A DNA stretch of 55,253 nucleotides from Armatimonadota bacterium (GCA_012512265.1 JAAZEM010000033.1:1-55253), one strand, 5' to 3'. Shown: positions 16,157 through 25,466, counted from the first letter of the stretch. Program-made: numbers and translations. The notes: a model not told the origin generated them from the sequence alone.

Positions 16157-16984
16157 TCACCCTCTGGGCACGCGCATCCGCACCGCCAGCACCCGGGGGA
16201 TCTCTGTCGGGCGATACCAGACCGAGTTCAGCGTGGCGGGCTCGTCGGTTGGCGCATACGCGGGCTCCTCGAGGGCATCCACAACCAGACCATTCCGAAA
16301 ACCGGCGCCCAGCAGCACCTGCAACGGGCGATGGAAATAGTAATGCGTTCGCGCCTGGCCAAGGATGCCGATGCCTCGGTACGCCTCCGGAGTGAGATAG
16401 CGGCTCATCTTCACGCCCGTGCTCGTCTTGATGCCCGTTTCATCCTCGACTGACTCGGCGAAGCGGGCCACGCCAGGGGCCTCGAAACAAGGGTGAAACA
16501 GGGTGAAAACAAACCAGCCACCCGGCTTGAGGATGGCCGGCAACGCCTCAAAGAGGGGCTCGATGACAGCCATATCCATGAGCGCCATCGTGGCAACGGC
16601 GCCATCAAACCGGGCCGTTCCAAGCAGCAGCAGCGCCTCGCGGTCGGCCGCATCGACCACGTGATACTCCAGGCGCTCCGCGAGGTGGGCGGGAACGCGC
16701 TGCCTGGCCCTCCGGATGAAACTCTCGCTAATATCGATGCCGACGACGTGCGCGCCCAGCTCTGCCATGCGCCGGCCGAACCGCCCTCCCCCGCACGCCA
16801 CGTCTAGCACAGTGGCGCCGGCCACGTCGCCGATCAGGCGTTCCGTTGCTGGCTCCACCAACTCCCGCTGGAAGTCATTCCCGTCGCCAATCTTGTCGTC
16901 CCACCACTCAGCCTGGGCATCCCAAATCTGGCGCACTTCCTCGCGCAGGTCCTCCCGCTCCAGACGGGACCGCGATTCGTCCAA
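16157..16984 (-). CDS. Class I SAM-dependent methyltransferase
   Basis: A 275-residue Rossmann-fold methyltransferase. VLDVACGGGRFGRRMAELG is the SAM-binding motif I, VVGIDIS the acidic loop and ILKPGGWFVFTLFHPC the post-motif III segment. IWDAQAEWWDDKIGDGNDF at the N-terminus is typical of a small-molecule methyltransferase subgroup of unknown substrate. TTG 16984 is preferred because GGGAGAG precedes it; the frame continues to GTG 17047 without an equally good SD. It follows a pilin-like gene on the same strand. Confidence 0.85.
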   Translation of the reverse strand: MDESRSRLEREDLREEVRQIWDAQAEWWDDKIGDGNDFQRELVEPATERLIGDVAGATVLDVACGGGRFGRRMAELGAHVVGIDISESFIRRARQRVPAHLAERLEYHVVDAADREALLLLGTARFDGAVATMALMDMAVIEPLFEALPAILKPGGWFVFTLFHPCFEAPGVARFAESVEDETGIKTSTGVKMSRYLTPEAYRGIGILGQARTHYYFHRPLQVLLGAGFRNGLVVDALEEPAYAPTDEPATLNSVWYRPTEIPRVLAVRMRVPRG

Positions 16985-17093
16985 CCTCTGCTCTCCCTTC
17001 CGCTTGTCTCCCTCCCGGCCTGCGGCAAAGGGGTGCTCGCCAGGCACGCGAGGCGTACCGCATTCTTTTCGACGCGTGCGCCCCGCGTGCCTC

Positions 17094-17804
17094 TCATTTC
17101 TCCGAGGTCAGCCAGATGTCGTTGGCACCCCCTTCATACTTCCGGAAGTCGGGAGTCGGCGTCACCGGGGGCGCGGCGGAGCCCGGTTGGTAAACGCTGA
17201 ATTCGGCTTTCAGCCACTTGACATGCCCGTCCGCGAAGGCAAAGTTCGCCCCATCCATGTGAGGCGCATCGGGCGTCTTCCACCCGCAGGCGTCCGTCAC
17301 GTTTCCGTACGCCGCGCCGCAGGATGAGCCAGCGGGACGCCTCCACGAGCTGGGCAACATGCACTGGTGGAAGGAATCGGCGCAGATAACCGTCTGCGCC
17401 GGCTTGGCGATGGTGGCCATCGACGCGGGCACTCGATTCGCCGCGGACCAGCCATGGCCGATGTACTGGCTGTATCCGTACTCGCGCCGGGTGGATGGGC
17501 ACAGGAGGACGCCGCTGTTCTTGACGTAGGGCTGGACGCCGACGGCATGCCAGCGCAGATCGTGCTTTTCCGTGACCGGGTTGTAAACCAGGTTGTTGAT
17601 AAACGTCTCGTCGTAGTCCTGGGCGTATTGAAGCAGCGCCATCGCGATCTGCTTGAGGTTAGATTGGCAGCTCGACTTCCGTGCGTTCTCCCGTGCCTTG
17701 GCAAAGACAGGGAAGAGGATGGCAGCGAGGATGGCGATAATCGCGATCACCACCAACAGCTCGATCAGGGTAAACCCGTGGCTCCGTCTGGATAGTACAG
17801 CCAT
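17094..17804 (-). CDS. Prepilin-like protein with H-x9-DG motif (type II pseudopilin/DUF1559-like)
   Basis: A 236-residue protein with a type III (prepilin) signal: a short basic leader, G then [20 protein letters not shown], with Glu at +5 of the mature protein. [19 protein letters not shown] follows, and the end has H-M-D-G...FADGHVKW (H, nine residues, D-G). It should be processed by a prepilin peptidase and anchored or assembled at the cell surface. ATG 17804 has AAAGGAGAGG upstream. This wording of the N-terminus is the main reason I suspect Armatimonadota. Confidence 0.9.
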   Translation of the reverse strand: MAVLSRRSHGFTLIELLVVIAIIAILAAILFPVFAKARENARKSSCQSNLKQIAMALLQYAQDYDETFINNLVYNPVTEKHDLRWHAVGVQPYVKNSGVLLCPSTRREYGYSQYIGHGWSAANRVPASMATIAKPAQTVICADSFHQCMLPSSWRRPAGSSCGAAYGNVTDACGWKTPDAPHMDGANFAFADGHVKWLKAEFSVYQPGSAAPPVTPTPDFRKYEGGANDIWLTSEK

Positions 17805-18025
17805 GGTCCTCTCCTTTCGTCCACGCAACAGGCGGGTAGCTGCTCTGGCAGGTGGCAGCCACCTGCCGAGTGGCAGGCAGACAGATCCAGGATGGCGCCC
17901 CTGGGCGGCAAGGCGCCGGCCCTAGGCCGCGCTGATCTGCGATAGGGCCCGGGAAGAGAGGCCCGGCGAGAGCACCCAGGCTGGCCGGCGAACGGCAGTG
18001 CTCCGCGGCATTACTCTGATAGCCG

Positions 18026-18055
18026 ACTATAGCATGCGCGGATCGCTCCCGTCAA
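18026..18055 (-). promoter_or_regulatory. Predicted promoter of the pilin-like gene
   Basis: On the minus strand TTGACG (18055-18050), an 18-base spacer and TATAGT (18031-18026). The transcript would start about 18019 and run into the pilin-like gene at 17804. Confidence 0.6.
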
Positions 18056-18091
18056 CGAAAACGGCGGTGTTACCGCGGATGAAGGGGATGG

Positions 18092-18113
18092 GCGCGGGCC
18101 TTCGGGCCCGCGC
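18092..18113 (-). terminator. GC-rich UUCG-type hairpin after the aldo/keto reductase
   Basis: GCGCGGGCC-ttcg-GGCCCGCGC, a perfect 9-bp stem with a four-base loop (reading cgaa on the minus strand), starts about 28 bases after the reductase stop on the minus strand. No U-run follows. Confidence 0.55.
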
Positions 18114-18141
18114 GATATGTAGTGATGCCGCTCGCCTCGCG

Positions 18142-19176
18142 CTATTCGGCGGGGAGAGGCATGTGGCGCTCTCGGAACGCCTTGTAGTCGGCGAGCATCT
18201 CTTGAAGCAGGCGCGGGATCTCCAGGCCGTAAGGGCAGCGTGACATGCACTCGCCGCACTCCCGGCACTTCTCGATCCGCATCATCCGCTCGGCCCATTC
18301 CTCCGTGAGGAGCGGCTGGTAGGGCGAGCGCCGCAGGAGGAGGCTCATGCGCGCAGCCATCGGGATCGGGATCTCTTCCGGGCACGGCTGGCAATAGCCG
18401 CAGCCGCGGCAGAAGTTGCCCGCGAGCTCCTGGCGGTCGCGCTCGATCTCGGCGCGCAGCGCGGCATCCAGCATGGGCGGATCCGAGGCCAGCGCCAAGA
18501 ACTCCTCCAGCTCCTCCATACGCTGGATCCCCCAGATCGGCACGACGTTCTCGAACTGCCAGAGGAAAGCGAAGGCGGGGCGCGCTTCCGTCAGCAGGCC
18601 GCCACAGAGGGGTTTCATGGCGATCACCCCCACATCCGCCTGCTGGCAGTGCCCAATGAGTGCCAGCTCCTCCATCGACGAGATGGCGGAGAACGGGAAC
18701 TGCAACGTATCAAAAAGCCCGCTCTCTACGGCCTGGAGGGCACGCTCGCGGCTATGATTCGTAAAGCCGATGAAACGGACCATCCCCTTCTCGCGTGCTT
18801 CCAGCAGTCCCGCGTAGGATGATCCTGGGTCCTCGGGGTCGGGCATGGCGCGAGGATTGTGGAGCTGCAGCAGGTCCACGTAATCGGTCTTCAGGTTGCG
18901 CAGGCTCTTTTGCAGGTCCTGGAGGACTCCCTCGCGGCTCTTCGCGCTGCTCTTGGTGGCGATCACAACGCGGTCGCGCACCCCGCTCAGCGCATCGCCA
19001 ATCTTCTCTTCGCTATCGGTGTAGCCCCGGGCGGTGTCGTAGAAGTTGATGCCGGCATCATAGGCGCGGCGCAAGATTCGCACCGCCTCCGCGTGCTCCA
19101 CGCGCTGCAGCGGCAGCGCGCCGAATCCCACTCGCGTTACCATCAGGCCCGTACGGCCCAGTCTGGTCTTCTCCAT
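18142..19176 (-). CDS. Aldo/keto reductase with C-terminal ferredoxin-like Fe-S domain
   Basis: A 344-residue protein. The N-terminal barrel has the AKR features GINFYDTARGY (catalytic Asp/Tyr), IATKS (Lys) and LLQLHNP (His). From about residue 270 there are two cysteine clusters, CRGCGYCQPCP and CRECGECMSRCPYG, spaced as in bacterial ferredoxin-type 4Fe-4S domains. Such AKR-Fe-S fusions occur in many bacteria; the substrate is unknown. GGGGAGG lies just before the ATG. It begins 47 bases after the stop of the radical SAM gene, so the two are probably cotranscribed and may share electron transfer. Confidence 0.9.
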   Translation of the reverse strand: MEKTRLGRTGLMVTRVGFGALPLQRVEHAEAVRILRRAYDAGINFYDTARGYTDSEEKIGDALSGVRDRVVIATKSSAKSREGVLQDLQKSLRNLKTDYVDLLQLHNPRAMPDPEDPGSSYAGLLEAREKGMVRFIGFTNHSRERALQAVESGLFDTLQFPFSAISSMEELALIGHCQQADVGVIAMKPLCGGLLTEARPAFAFLWQFENVVPIWGIQRMEELEEFLALASDPPMLDAALRAEIERDRQELAGNFCRGCGYCQPCPEEIPIPMAARMSLLLRRSPYQPLLTEEWAERMMRIEKCRECGECMSRCPYGLEIPRLLQEMLADYKAFRERHMPLPAE

Positions 19177-19223
19177 CCATCCTCCCCCAGTCGAGTGCGG
19201 GCATCGGCCAGCCGCCGATGGCC

Positions 19224-20540
19224 TCAGATGCGCGCGCCAGTGCCCCTCAGACCCTCGTCGTTACGGACAACGTCGCGCCAGGCTCCATGAGGCAGCTTCC
19301 GCAACCTGGGCGTCGATTGCGGGCCGCAGCCGCAGACGTAATTCGAGCCGCTGGCACCCAGGCGCTTGCGAAAGCGCTCCCACATCTCCCAGGATTCGGT
19401 GGAGAGCGACACCGGCACCTCGCGGTTCCACTTGCGAATCTCCTTCAGGTAGAAGTCGTAGATCTTCGCGCGCATCGCCTCCGGGAAGGGGCGTGTCACC
19501 GTCGTTCCCATCTCCTCCACGCTGGCCTCTGCGGCAGCGAGGAACTCTGGATCGATGCGGTCGCGGCCCAGGCGGCGGATCATCTCATCACAATCCATCC
19601 ACATAAAGCAACAGAGGGAGATCACATCCGGATTGGTGCGCGTCAGCGCCATCTCCACGGTCCGTGCGGCATCCTCACGCCAGCCGCGCACCGGGATGAT
19701 CGGCTTGAACTTGTAGCGGACGGTGTAGCCCGCTTCCTGGCACTTGCGCGCCGCCTCGATGCGTTCCTCGGTGGTTCCCGTCTTCGGCTCGAGCACCTCG
19801 CTTTGCGTCGGCCCCGCCAGGCTCCAAACGATGATGGTGTTCCCCTGATGCTTCAGGGGGAGCATCCAGTCCACGTTCCAGCTCTTGGTGTGGATCACCA
19901 GATAGCGGTCCTGGAGCGTTCCGAAATACTCGATGATAGGACCAAGGCAACCGAGCTCCGGCTCCAGGCACGGCACATCGGCATCGTCCTCCAGCAGGTA
20001 GGTGAGCTGCCAGGGGTGGCGCTCGATCAGCTTGCCGAGGTGGAGCAGGTACTCCTCGACGTTCACCATTGTGGCGAGAATGCCGCCCAGACCGCAATAG
20101 GCGCAGCGATGCAGGCATCCCGCCTGGAAATGAATCCGCCAGCATGCCCGGCACACCTTCTGGCGCCGGCGTGGGTCCTCCTTGAGCCCCGCGGGGAACC
20201 AGATGAAGGCGCCGTCGCCCAGGAGCATCTCGCGGAGATGGCCGCCGATGCCTGTCTTCGCCTCATCAAAGCGCTTAGCGCGCTCCTCCAGGCGGTCATC
20301 AAAGCGGAAAGTGTTGAAGACGAGGATGGGATCGCGCACCTCGGGCTTGGCGCCCATCGCGCCCAGGCCATCGGTCCAGCGTCCGGCCTGGATCAGCTCG
20401 GGCAGCTCCTCATCGGTATAGACGACCGGCTGCTGAGGGCGCTCCAGCGCGGCACACACGCGCTCGACGCGCTCGCGGAGGCGTGGCTCGGCCATCGTGC
20501 TTTCGTGGGCATACACGGCGGGTGGGTCGATGCGGTACAT
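19224..20540 (-). CDS. Radical SAM protein, spore photoproduct lyase-like
   Basis: A 438-residue protein with CLHRCAYC (Cys142, 146, 149), the CX3CX2C ligand set for the radical SAM 4Fe-4S cluster, within an FQAGCLHRCAYCGL context typical of the SPL (SplB) family. A downstream CGCG segment near the C-terminus may bind metal. SplB repairs thymine spore photoproduct, but many SPL-like proteins occur in non-sporulating bacteria with unknown jobs. GAAGGAG precedes the ATG. Neighbours are a pilin-like gene upstream and the Fe-S aldo/keto reductase downstream; no sporulation gene is in the window. Confidence 0.87.
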   Translation of the reverse strand: MYRIDPPAVYAHESTMAEPRLRERVERVCAALERPQQPVVYTDEELPELIQAGRWTDGLGAMGAKPEVRDPILVFNTFRFDDRLEERAKRFDEAKTGIGGHLREMLLGDGAFIWFPAGLKEDPRRRQKVCRACWRIHFQAGCLHRCAYCGLGGILATMVNVEEYLLHLGKLIERHPWQLTYLLEDDADVPCLEPELGCLGPIIEYFGTLQDRYLVIHTKSWNVDWMLPLKHQGNTIIVWSLAGPTQSEVLEPKTGTTEERIEAARKCQEAGYTVRYKFKPIIPVRGWREDAARTVEMALTRTNPDVISLCCFMWMDCDEMIRRLGRDRIDPEFLAAAEASVEEMGTTVTRPFPEAMRAKIYDFYLKEIRKWNREVPVSLSTESWEMWERFRKRLGASGSNYVCGCGPQSTPRLRKLPHGAWRDVVRNDEGLRGTGARI

Positions 20541-20797
20541 AGGCGCTCACTCCTTCATTCGTCCTGAAAGCGAACGCGACACGAGGGCGAAGGCTCGCGA
20601 TGGGTCTGGACTGCATCGCCCTGGCCCTCCCCCTGCTGCACACGGCGCCCCGACAGGGCGCGCCCGTGATCAGCAGATACGCCGGACGGAGATGGAGTTC
20701 CTACCGGTTGCCGGCCATCCTGGGGCTGGTAAGTCTTACCCCAACGCGCGAGGAGGGAGCGCCCGCCACGCTGGCAGGCCAGGTCGTTTAGGCCACT

Positions 20798-21424
20798 TCA
20801 CGGATAAAGGGGCTGCCACTGGAAGGAGCCGGGGCGCCATTTGACGTGGCCATCCGCCCAGAGGATGACCGACCCCTCGAAGTGCGGCGCGCCGGTATAC
20901 TCCAGACCAGGCGTATCCCGGTCGCCAGGTTGTCCGGACGGATCGCCGGCGAGCGGCACCTGGTCGGGCGTCTGATAGGGGCTACCCGGAATCCGCTGCA
21001 GCCGGTGATGCCAGCGCACGTGCGGGATCACATAGCCAGTGTAACGCTGGTCGATGCCGCACCAGACGACGGACTTCTGCTTATACACGGCGCTCTTGCA
21101 AAACCAGATGTCGCGGTTGCCCACGTAGGTATTCAGCGCGTGGTGCAGGAGATCGGCACGGTACTCCGGAACGGCAGCGCCGGCCGATGTCCAGAGGTTG
21201 TGCCAGGGTGGAAACCGGCCGTTCCAGTCGCGCTCGTAGAGCGTATAAGCGACGTAGAGCTGGCGCAGGTTGTGGGTGCAGGCTGTCTGATGCCCGCGCG
21301 AGCGCGCGCGGGTGAGCACAGGTAGGAGCACTCCGGCCAGGATGGCGATGATGGCTATGATGACCAGCATCTCCATGAGCGTGATACCCGGCGGCGCACT
21401 GAGCCTCCACTGGCTTCGTTTCAC
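20798..21424 (-). CDS. Second prepilin-like protein with H-x9-DG motif
   Basis: A 208-residue protein with a prepilin signal (PPG then [21 protein letters not shown], Glu at +5) and the C-terminal HFEGSVILWADGHVKW (H, nine residues, D-G). GTG 21424 is chosen because GGAGAGGAGG precedes it; the frame runs further upstream without a better start. It is divergent in sequence from the copy at 17094 and has several cysteines (CTHN, WFC, WCG). The first of a possible minus-strand series with the radical SAM protein and aldo/keto reductase, although 257 bases separate it from the next gene. Confidence 0.87.
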   Translation of the reverse strand: MKRSQWRLSAPPGITLMEMLVIIAIIAILAGVLLPVLTRARSRGHQTACTHNLRQLYVAYTLYERDWNGRFPPWHNLWTSAGAAVPEYRADLLHHALNTYVGNRDIWFCKSAVYKQKSVVWCGIDQRYTGYVIPHVRWHHRLQRIPGSPYQTPDQVPLAGDPSGQPGDRDTPGLEYTGAPHFEGSVILWADGHVKWRPGSFQWQPLYP

Positions 21425-21551
21425 GGCGCGCCTCCTCTCCTGGCCCTCAGTTTGGCGCTGCAGGACTGAAAGCCTCAACGACGCGCGTCCTATCTGTTCG
21501 ACGCCCGCCGACCTGCATCTGTTCCCGATCATGCAAGAGGCAGCCGATTGG

Positions 21552-23441
21552 CTACCAGAGGATGCGCTCGTCTCCAATGCGACGGGTGAAGCGGATCGAG
21601 TCCAGATACTCCAGGATCGGCACGGCGTACTTCCGGCTGGAGCCAGTCAGGTCGCGAAACGCCGCGGCGGTGATCTGCCCATGGGCAGCAATGTGCTCCG
21701 AGACCAGCGCCTTGATCCGCTCGATGGCATCGGCGAGCAGGTAGAGATCGGGCGTGACCCGCGCAACCCGGCCCATCTCCGCAAGCGCGTTGAGAATCTC
21801 CCGCGCGCGCGGGCCCTCGGTGGCAACGAGCTCCGCCGCGCTCGGCGGCGAGAAAGGCGTCACCCCCAGGCGCGCCTCGATGCGAGCGGCAAGCGCCTCC
21901 TGCTCCGGAGTGAGGGAGACGGCATGCCCCGGCCGGCGCACCCCATTCCCCTGCACCTCGACCCGCCCCTCGGACGCGAGCCGCTGCAGCATCAGCCCGA
22001 AAGTGCCCCCCGGAACGGCGCGCGCGCCCCGCGTGTGCAGCTCCTCACGGGGCATCCACTCGCGGAGGGGATTGGCCTGATGAAACGCATCCATCACCGC
22101 GACCAGGCGTTCCGCCAGCGCGCTCCACCGCTCGCGATGCACCACCGCCTGCGCTGAAAGCGCGACCAACACCCCCTCCTCAACGAGCGTTCCTACCTCC
22201 GCACGCACTTCCTCGACGGGGCGGTGCTGCGCCGCGGCGAGCGCCGGCACCGTTGTCCCCGTGTCACCGGCATCATAGACGGCACGCGCCAGCAGATCGA
22301 GCGGACCGCCGCTCTCACGCACGCGAAGCCCGGCGAGAACGTCCTCCTGAAAACGCCGATGCTTCCGGGGCGTGGCATCCAGCACAACGCCACCACCCAG
22401 GGTGACCATCGGTGAGTAAAGCCGGATCACGAAGGGATCCCCGCGCATCACAGCGGTGGGACTCTCCAGACGAAACTGCACCAAGCCCGTCTCACCCGGG
22501 GCCAGCTCGTGCCGGTCGAGGAGCGATACCCGGCCGATCACCTCCGCGGTGCCCGCGTGCAACCGGATCCGCGTGCGATCCGCCAGGGGACGCTCGAGGC
22601 GAGGGAGAAGCTGGAGCCGGGCATCGATGAGATGCGTCGCGCGCAGGCTTCCGGGCGTGGCGCACGTATCGCCACGCTCCACCTCTTCGACCTCCACGCC
22701 GACCAGATTCAGGGCCGCGCGCGACCCCGCCACGGCCTCTTCGACCTTCCGCCCGTGCATCTGCACCTGACGGACGCGCGTCTGCCGGCCCGCAGGAAGC
22801 AGCTCCACGGTATCGCCGACGCGCACCCTTCCGGAGGCCACCGTTCCCGTCACCACCGTGCCAAACCCAGGCATGGTGAAGACCCGGTCCACCGGCAGGC
22901 GGAATGGGCCCACGGCGCTCCGCTCGCGCACCGCGCGGGCCAGGCGATCCAACTCCGCGCGCAGGCGATCGATTCCTTCGCCCGTCACCGAGGATACCCG
23001 GATCACCGGGGCGTCTGCCAGGAAGGTGCCCGCGATCGCCTGGCGGAGGTCCTCCTCCACCACATCCAGCCACTCCTCGTCAACGAGGTCCACCTTGGTC
23101 ACGGCGATCACGCCGGCCGGCACATGCAGGAGGCGCAGGATGTCGAGGTGCTCGGTGGTCTGGGGCATCACGCCTTCATCGGCGGCTACCACCAGGATCA
23201 CCACGTCGGTGCCCCCGGCGCCCATGAGCATATTCTTCAGAAAGCGCTCGTGCCCGGGCACATCCACGATCCCGGCAAGCACTCCGGAGGGAAGCTCCAG
23301 GTGGGCGAAACCCAGCTCGATGGAGAGGCCCCGCTCCTTCTCCTCCTTCAGGCGATCGGTATCGATGCCTGTCAGCGCCTTGATCAGGGCCGTCTTACCG
23401 TGATCCACATGTCCGGCGGTCCCGATGATGATCTGTTTCAT
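21552..23441 (-). CDS. selB: Selenocysteine-specific elongation factor SelB
   Basis: A 629-residue translational GTPase. GHVDHGKT (residues 10-17), DVPGHE and TKVD form the G-domain; the two beta-barrel domains follow (VFTMPGFGTVVTGTV) and the C-terminal winged-helix repeats, which bind the SECIS hairpin, fill the last ~200 residues. SelB delivers Sec-tRNA to in-frame UGA codons. ATG 23441 gives the canonical MKQIIIGTAGHVDHGK start, with GGGAG just upstream. No selA, selD, selC or selenoprotein is in the window, so those must lie elsewhere if the pathway is active. Confidence 0.95.
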   Translation of the reverse strand: MKQIIIGTAGHVDHGKTALIKALTGIDTDRLKEEKERGLSIELGFAHLELPSGVLAGIVDVPGHERFLKNMLMGAGGTDVVILVVAADEGVMPQTTEHLDILRLLHVPAGVIAVTKVDLVDEEWLDVVEEDLRQAIAGTFLADAPVIRVSSVTGEGIDRLRAELDRLARAVRERSAVGPFRLPVDRVFTMPGFGTVVTGTVASGRVRVGDTVELLPAGRQTRVRQVQMHGRKVEEAVAGSRAALNLVGVEVEEVERGDTCATPGSLRATHLIDARLQLLPRLERPLADRTRIRLHAGTAEVIGRVSLLDRHELAPGETGLVQFRLESPTAVMRGDPFVIRLYSPMVTLGGGVVLDATPRKHRRFQEDVLAGLRVRESGGPLDLLARAVYDAGDTGTTVPALAAAQHRPVEEVRAEVGTLVEEGVLVALSAQAVVHRERWSALAERLVAVMDAFHQANPLREWMPREELHTRGARAVPGGTFGLMLQRLASEGRVEVQGNGVRRPGHAVSLTPEQEALAARIEARLGVTPFSPPSAAELVATEGPRAREILNALAEMGRVARVTPDLYLLADAIERIKALVSEHIAAHGQITAAAFRDLTGSSRKYAVPILEYLDSIRFTRRIGDERILW

Positions 23442-23451
23442 GGCAACTCCC

Positions 23452-23463
23452 ATTATAGCATAG
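23452..23463 (-). promoter_or_regulatory. Extended -10 promoter of selB
   Basis: On the minus strand TGCTATAAT (TG plus a perfect TATAAT at 23457-23452) lies only 10 bases before the selB ATG, so the transcript would have almost no leader. The -35 is poor, as expected for an extended -10 promoter. Confidence 0.6.
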
Positions 23464-23478
23464 GGCCGCGCGAATTGC

Positions 23479-23507
23479 TTGACTTGCGGCCGCGGCGGTG
23501 TTACACT
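23479..23507 (+). promoter_or_regulatory. Promoter of the orphan DNA methyltransferase
   Basis: TTGACT (23479-23484), 17 bases, TACACT (23502-23507). It lies back-to-back with the selB promoter, so RNA polymerase binding at one may affect the other. Confidence 0.7.
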
Positions 23508-23530
23508 CGCGGGGAAGAGGATGCCACTCG

Positions 23531-25381
23531 ATGCAGCACGATCCGAACGCCCCCTGGGGAGCCGATAACCCGCTCCCGCCTCGCCGCTCCGGACTGGAAC
23601 TGATCTGGGAGGGCAAGTATGACGCCTGCGGGAGGCGCCGCGGGCCATCCCTCCCGCCCTTCCCGGTGACCCTCCGCCGCCGCGAAGTGGTCGACCCGCC
23701 CCCCGACGCTCCCGCTCGCCCGATGAGCGGGGTGTTCCGAAACCGCCTCATCCGGGGTGACAACAAGCTGGCGATGGCCGCTCTCCTCCCAGAGTTTCGC
23801 GGGCGCGTGAATCTGGTTTACATCGACCCGCCCTTCGCCGCCGGCGCCGACTTCCGAGCAGACGTCGCCCTTGGCGAGGATCCGGCAATCATCCGAAAGG
23901 CGCGGTCCGCCCCCGAAGCTATCGCCTACCGGGATGCCTGGGGAACCGGCGCCGACTCCTATCCCCAGATGATGTACGAGCGTCTCGTGCTGATTCGAGA
24001 GCTGCTCTCGCCGGATGGCAGCCTCTATATTCACTGTGACTGGCGTGCCAACGCCATGTTGCGCCTCATCTGTGACGAGATCTTCGGCGTCGAGTGCTTC
24101 CAGCGCGAGATCATCTGGCGGATCGGCTGGGTCTCCGGCTACAAGGCGGCCGCGGCCAACTGGATCCGAAACCACGACACCATCCTCTTCTACACGCGCG
24201 ACCCAACCCGGTTCACCTTCAACAAGGAGTATCTCCCCTACCCGCCCGGCTATCGTCGGCGGGATGGCTCGCCCCCGCGCGGGCCGGGGTATCCCCTGGA
24301 GGACACCTGGAACTGCAGCGAGATGGACCGGCTCGACTCCATCCAGATTAAGAGCTTCTCGCGCGAGAAGGTAGGCTACGAAACGCAGAAGAACGAGGCG
24401 CTCCTGCGCCGCATCATCCGCGCCTCCTCAAACGAGGGAGACCTGGTAGCCGACTTCTTCTGCGGATCGGGCACCACGCTTGCCGTTGCCGAGGAGCTGG
24501 GCCGGCGCTGGATCGGGTGCGACATCGGGCGGCACGCGCTCCACATCGCGCGCAAGCGCCTGATTGACCGGCAGCGCAGCCTGACGGCCAAAGGATCGCC
24601 CTGCCAACCCTTCGACACCTTCGATCTGGAGGACGCCGAGCGATGCTGGTGGTTCTCTCACCGGCTTTCCGCGAGTGAGGAGAACTACCGCCGCACCCTG
24701 CTGGAGCACCTGGGAGCCACTCCCCTGGCCTCTTCCCCGGTGCAGAGTGAATCCGGCGAAGAGAAACCCCTGCCCGGGTCAGGTGTCTTGCATGGGCAGC
24801 GCGGGGACGAGCTGGTGCACATTGCACCCCCGGGGGCCCGCTTCAGCCGCGCCGATCTGGAACAGGCGCTCGCCGCCGCGCGTGGACGAGGCGGCAATCG
24901 CCTCGTCTGCCTGGCCTGGGAGTTCGAGCCCGACTTGGCGCGCCGGGCAGAGTGGCATGGCAATGCCCGCCTCCTCGTGATCCCTCCCGAGGCGATGGAG
25001 CCCAACCGGCGTGAGGTGGTCTTCTTCGAGCCGGGCTGGCTGGACGTGGAGATCTGCTGGCGCGCGCCCTTCTGCGCCGACGTGCGCCTCACCGGCTTTC
25101 GGCCCTGCCTGCCAGAGAGGGGCGACCCCGAGCTGCGCGCCCGAGCCGCGGAGGCGCCGTTCGACCTGCTCGACTTCTGGGCCATCGACTTTGAGCACGA
25201 CCCGGACATTGCTCTTTTCCGGCACCGCTGGCAGTCCTATCGCACGCGAAACAACCGGCGCCTGGTGCTGGAGAGCGATCGTGGTTACACGTATGTCGGT
25301 CCAGGCCAGAGAACCGTCGCCGTCAAGGCCGTGGATGTCTTCGGCATGGAGACGGTGGCCCTCGTCCGGCTCGGCCTCTGA
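23531..25381 (+). CDS. Orphan DNA methyltransferase (beta-group, Mod-like)
   Basis: A 616-residue site-specific DNA amino-methyltransferase. Motif IV comes first (LVYIDPPFAAGADF), motif I last (LVADFFCGSGTTLAVAEEL), so it is a beta-group enzyme like type III Mod or CcrM-type proteins, modifying adenine N6 or cytosine N4. The ~220 residues after motif I (from about 395) are an extra C-terminal domain I do not recognise; it may take part in target recognition. ATG 23531 is preferred, about 18 bases after the predicted transcription start. No restriction or helicase gene is beside it, so it is either regulatory or a remnant. Confidence 0.88.
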   Translation: MQHDPNAPWGADNPLPPRRSGLELIWEGKYDACGRRRGPSLPPFPVTLRRREVVDPPPDAPARPMSGVFRNRLIRGDNKLAMAALLPEFRGRVNLVYIDPPFAAGADFRADVALGEDPAIIRKARSAPEAIAYRDAWGTGADSYPQMMYERLVLIRELLSPDGSLYIHCDWRANAMLRLICDEIFGVECFQREIIWRIGWVSGYKAAAANWIRNHDTILFYTRDPTRFTFNKEYLPYPPGYRRRDGSPPRGPGYPLEDTWNCSEMDRLDSIQIKSFSREKVGYETQKNEALLRRIIRASSNEGDLVADFFCGSGTTLAVAEELGRRWIGCDIGRHALHIARKRLIDRQRSLTAKGSPCQPFDTFDLEDAERCWWFSHRLSASEENYRRTLLEHLGATPLASSPVQSESGEEKPLPGSGVLHGQRGDELVHIAPPGARFSRADLEQALAAARGRGGNRLVCLAWEFEPDLARRAEWHGNARLLVIPPEAMEPNRREVVFFEPGWLDVEICWRAPFCADVRLTGFRPCLPERGDPELRARAAEAPFDLLDFWAIDFEHDPDIALFRHRWQSYRTRNNRRLVLESDRGYTYVGPGQRTVAVKAVDVFGMETVALVRLGL

Positions 25382-25466
25382 AGCCTGCTCGCCTCCCCAC
25401 GAGCCCCCTGGGACATGGCGCCGCGTTCCGTGCCGGGCCTGCCCGGGACCAATGGCGCGGGTTTCC

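Larger units (their letters stand above)
17805..18141. other. Long leader region of the pilin-like gene
   Basis: Contains the predicted minus-strand promoter (18026-18055) and therefore a leader of roughly 210 bases. Near 17850-17872 GGCAGGTGG-cag-CCACCTGCC forms a stable hairpin in that leader. I could not match the leader to a known riboswitch, including c-di-GMP-I, by eye. Confidence 0.5.

Noticed and set aside
17805-18019. c-di-GMP riboswitch in the pilin-like leader
   Set aside because: The aptamer landmarks I remember are not present.
16134-18087. Shared CCCTTCATCCGCGGTA at 16134 and, inverted, at 18071, with a looser match near 1871
   Set aside because: A 16-base match is close to what chance allows in 55 kb of GC-rich DNA, so I do not call it a repeat family.
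22509-23603. 364-codon plus-strand frame opposite selB
   Set aside because: Antisense to the conserved GTPase domain and without recognisable features.
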